From contig JAFWXZ010000064.1 of the NCBI GenBank assembly GCA_017522795.1, forward strand, positions 1 to 48,153: DNA of 48,153 nt, read 5' to 3'. The position numbers and the translations under genes are program-made. Under the pieces are notes generated by a model. It did not search any database. It saw only the letters and a program-made list of their open reading frames with translations, and was not told the origin of the DNA. Source of the stretch: Clostridia bacterium. GTDB taxonomy: Bacteria > Bacillota > Clostridia > Oscillospirales > CAG-272. Of the stretch, positions 47,968 through 48,153 are shown piece after piece (the first letter of the stretch is position 1; the number at the start of each line of letters is the position of its first letter).

Positions 47968-48153
47968 AAATGCAAAACCTGAGCAGCATTTAATTAGCTC
48001 TAACATAGCTTCGCGTCTCGCTGCGGCTCGGTCACACTCGCGGGAAAACAACGCACCGTGTTGTTTTCTAACACGCTCGTGCCGCTTCGCTACTCGGTGC
48101 CTTTTCGCGCTCGCGTTGGAATTTGCGAGCGGTCTGCAAAGCAGACTTCCGAA
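47968..48153. repeat. palindromic interspersed element, long form, reaching the window edge
   Basis: This is an inverted copy of 11355-11468. The outer parts match (AAATGCAAAACCTGAGCAGC... and ...GCGAGCGGTCTGCAAAGCAGACTTCC), while an internal segment of about 80 bases is present only here, between two GCGAAGC-like words. It contains the palindrome GAAAACAAC/GTTGTTTTC. It lies just behind the E2-like gene and may continue beyond the window. Confidence 0.85.

Overview
This window looks like a chromosomal segment of an anaerobic, probably gut-dwelling member of the Bacillota, class Clostridia. The evidence is AGGAGG-type ribosome binding sites, many sigma-A promoters with 17-base spacers, frequent TTG and GTG starts, rubrerythrin, a type II pantothenate kinase, the rimP-nusA-ylxR-ylxQ-infB operon, and a choloylglycine hydrolase carrying the bile-salt-hydrolase signature residues. 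No phage, integrase, transposase or CRISPR genes are visible. Most of the sequence is vertical-looking core and accessory chromosome, sprinkled with small interspersed repeats. Some of these repeats sit inside reading frames.

Layout. 1-6 kb (minus strand): a TetR-type regulator with an operator-overlapped promoter, a CarD-like regulator, a csoR-copA copper efflux operon with a CsoR operator inside the promoter spacer, an HD phosphohydrolase and a ZIP metal transporter. 6-11.6 kb: the transcription/translation operon rimP-nusA-rnpM(ylxR)-ylxQ-infB, whose 5' leader contains a palindromic repeat element. 11.6-20.6 kb: one long minus-strand run, coaW (pantothenate kinase), a CBS-pair protein, a giant 1884-aa membrane repeat protein, a 524-aa relative of it, a 41-aa membrane peptide and a 68-aa basic protein. 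I do not recognise the giant protein or its relative; they share a repeated helical module. 20.9-24.5 kb: an Fe-S flavodoxin-like protein, a split chromate-type transporter, tRNA-Gln(CUG), a small membrane protein and a DtxR-type iron regulator. 24.8-30.7 kb (plus strand): an F420-ligase-like protein, the TrkA-TrkH potassium system, a DMT exporter and a Nudix hydrolase. 30.8-33.4 kb: a candidate structured RNA with its own promoter and terminator, a small protein, the bile salt hydrolase-like gene and a small membrane protein. 33.5-37.4 kb: a DUF1538 transporter, a tandem P-II-like protein and cardiolipin synthase in one operon. 37.5-43.2 kb: a two-component system, a GNAT acetyltransferase and a fusion of a Tet(M)-like ribosomal GTPase with a Rae1/YacP-type NYN nuclease, again in one operon. 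44-48 kb: rubrerythrin, an SGNH hydrolase with aspartate-semialdehyde dehydrogenase, and a stand-alone E2-like acyltransferase lacking the catalytic histidine.

The two most promising undescribed items are (i) the operon of response regulator, histidine kinase, acetyltransferase and Tet(M)-Rae1 fusion, which joins an A-site-binding GTPase fold to an A-site mRNA endonuclease fold, and (ii) the giant/524-aa repeat-protein cluster behind coaW. A third theme is small mobile repeats that have been read through in frame: in copA, in the acidic tail of the giant protein (opposite orientation), and a tandem insertion in the bile salt hydrolase. All functions are assigned by eye from motifs; no database search was run.
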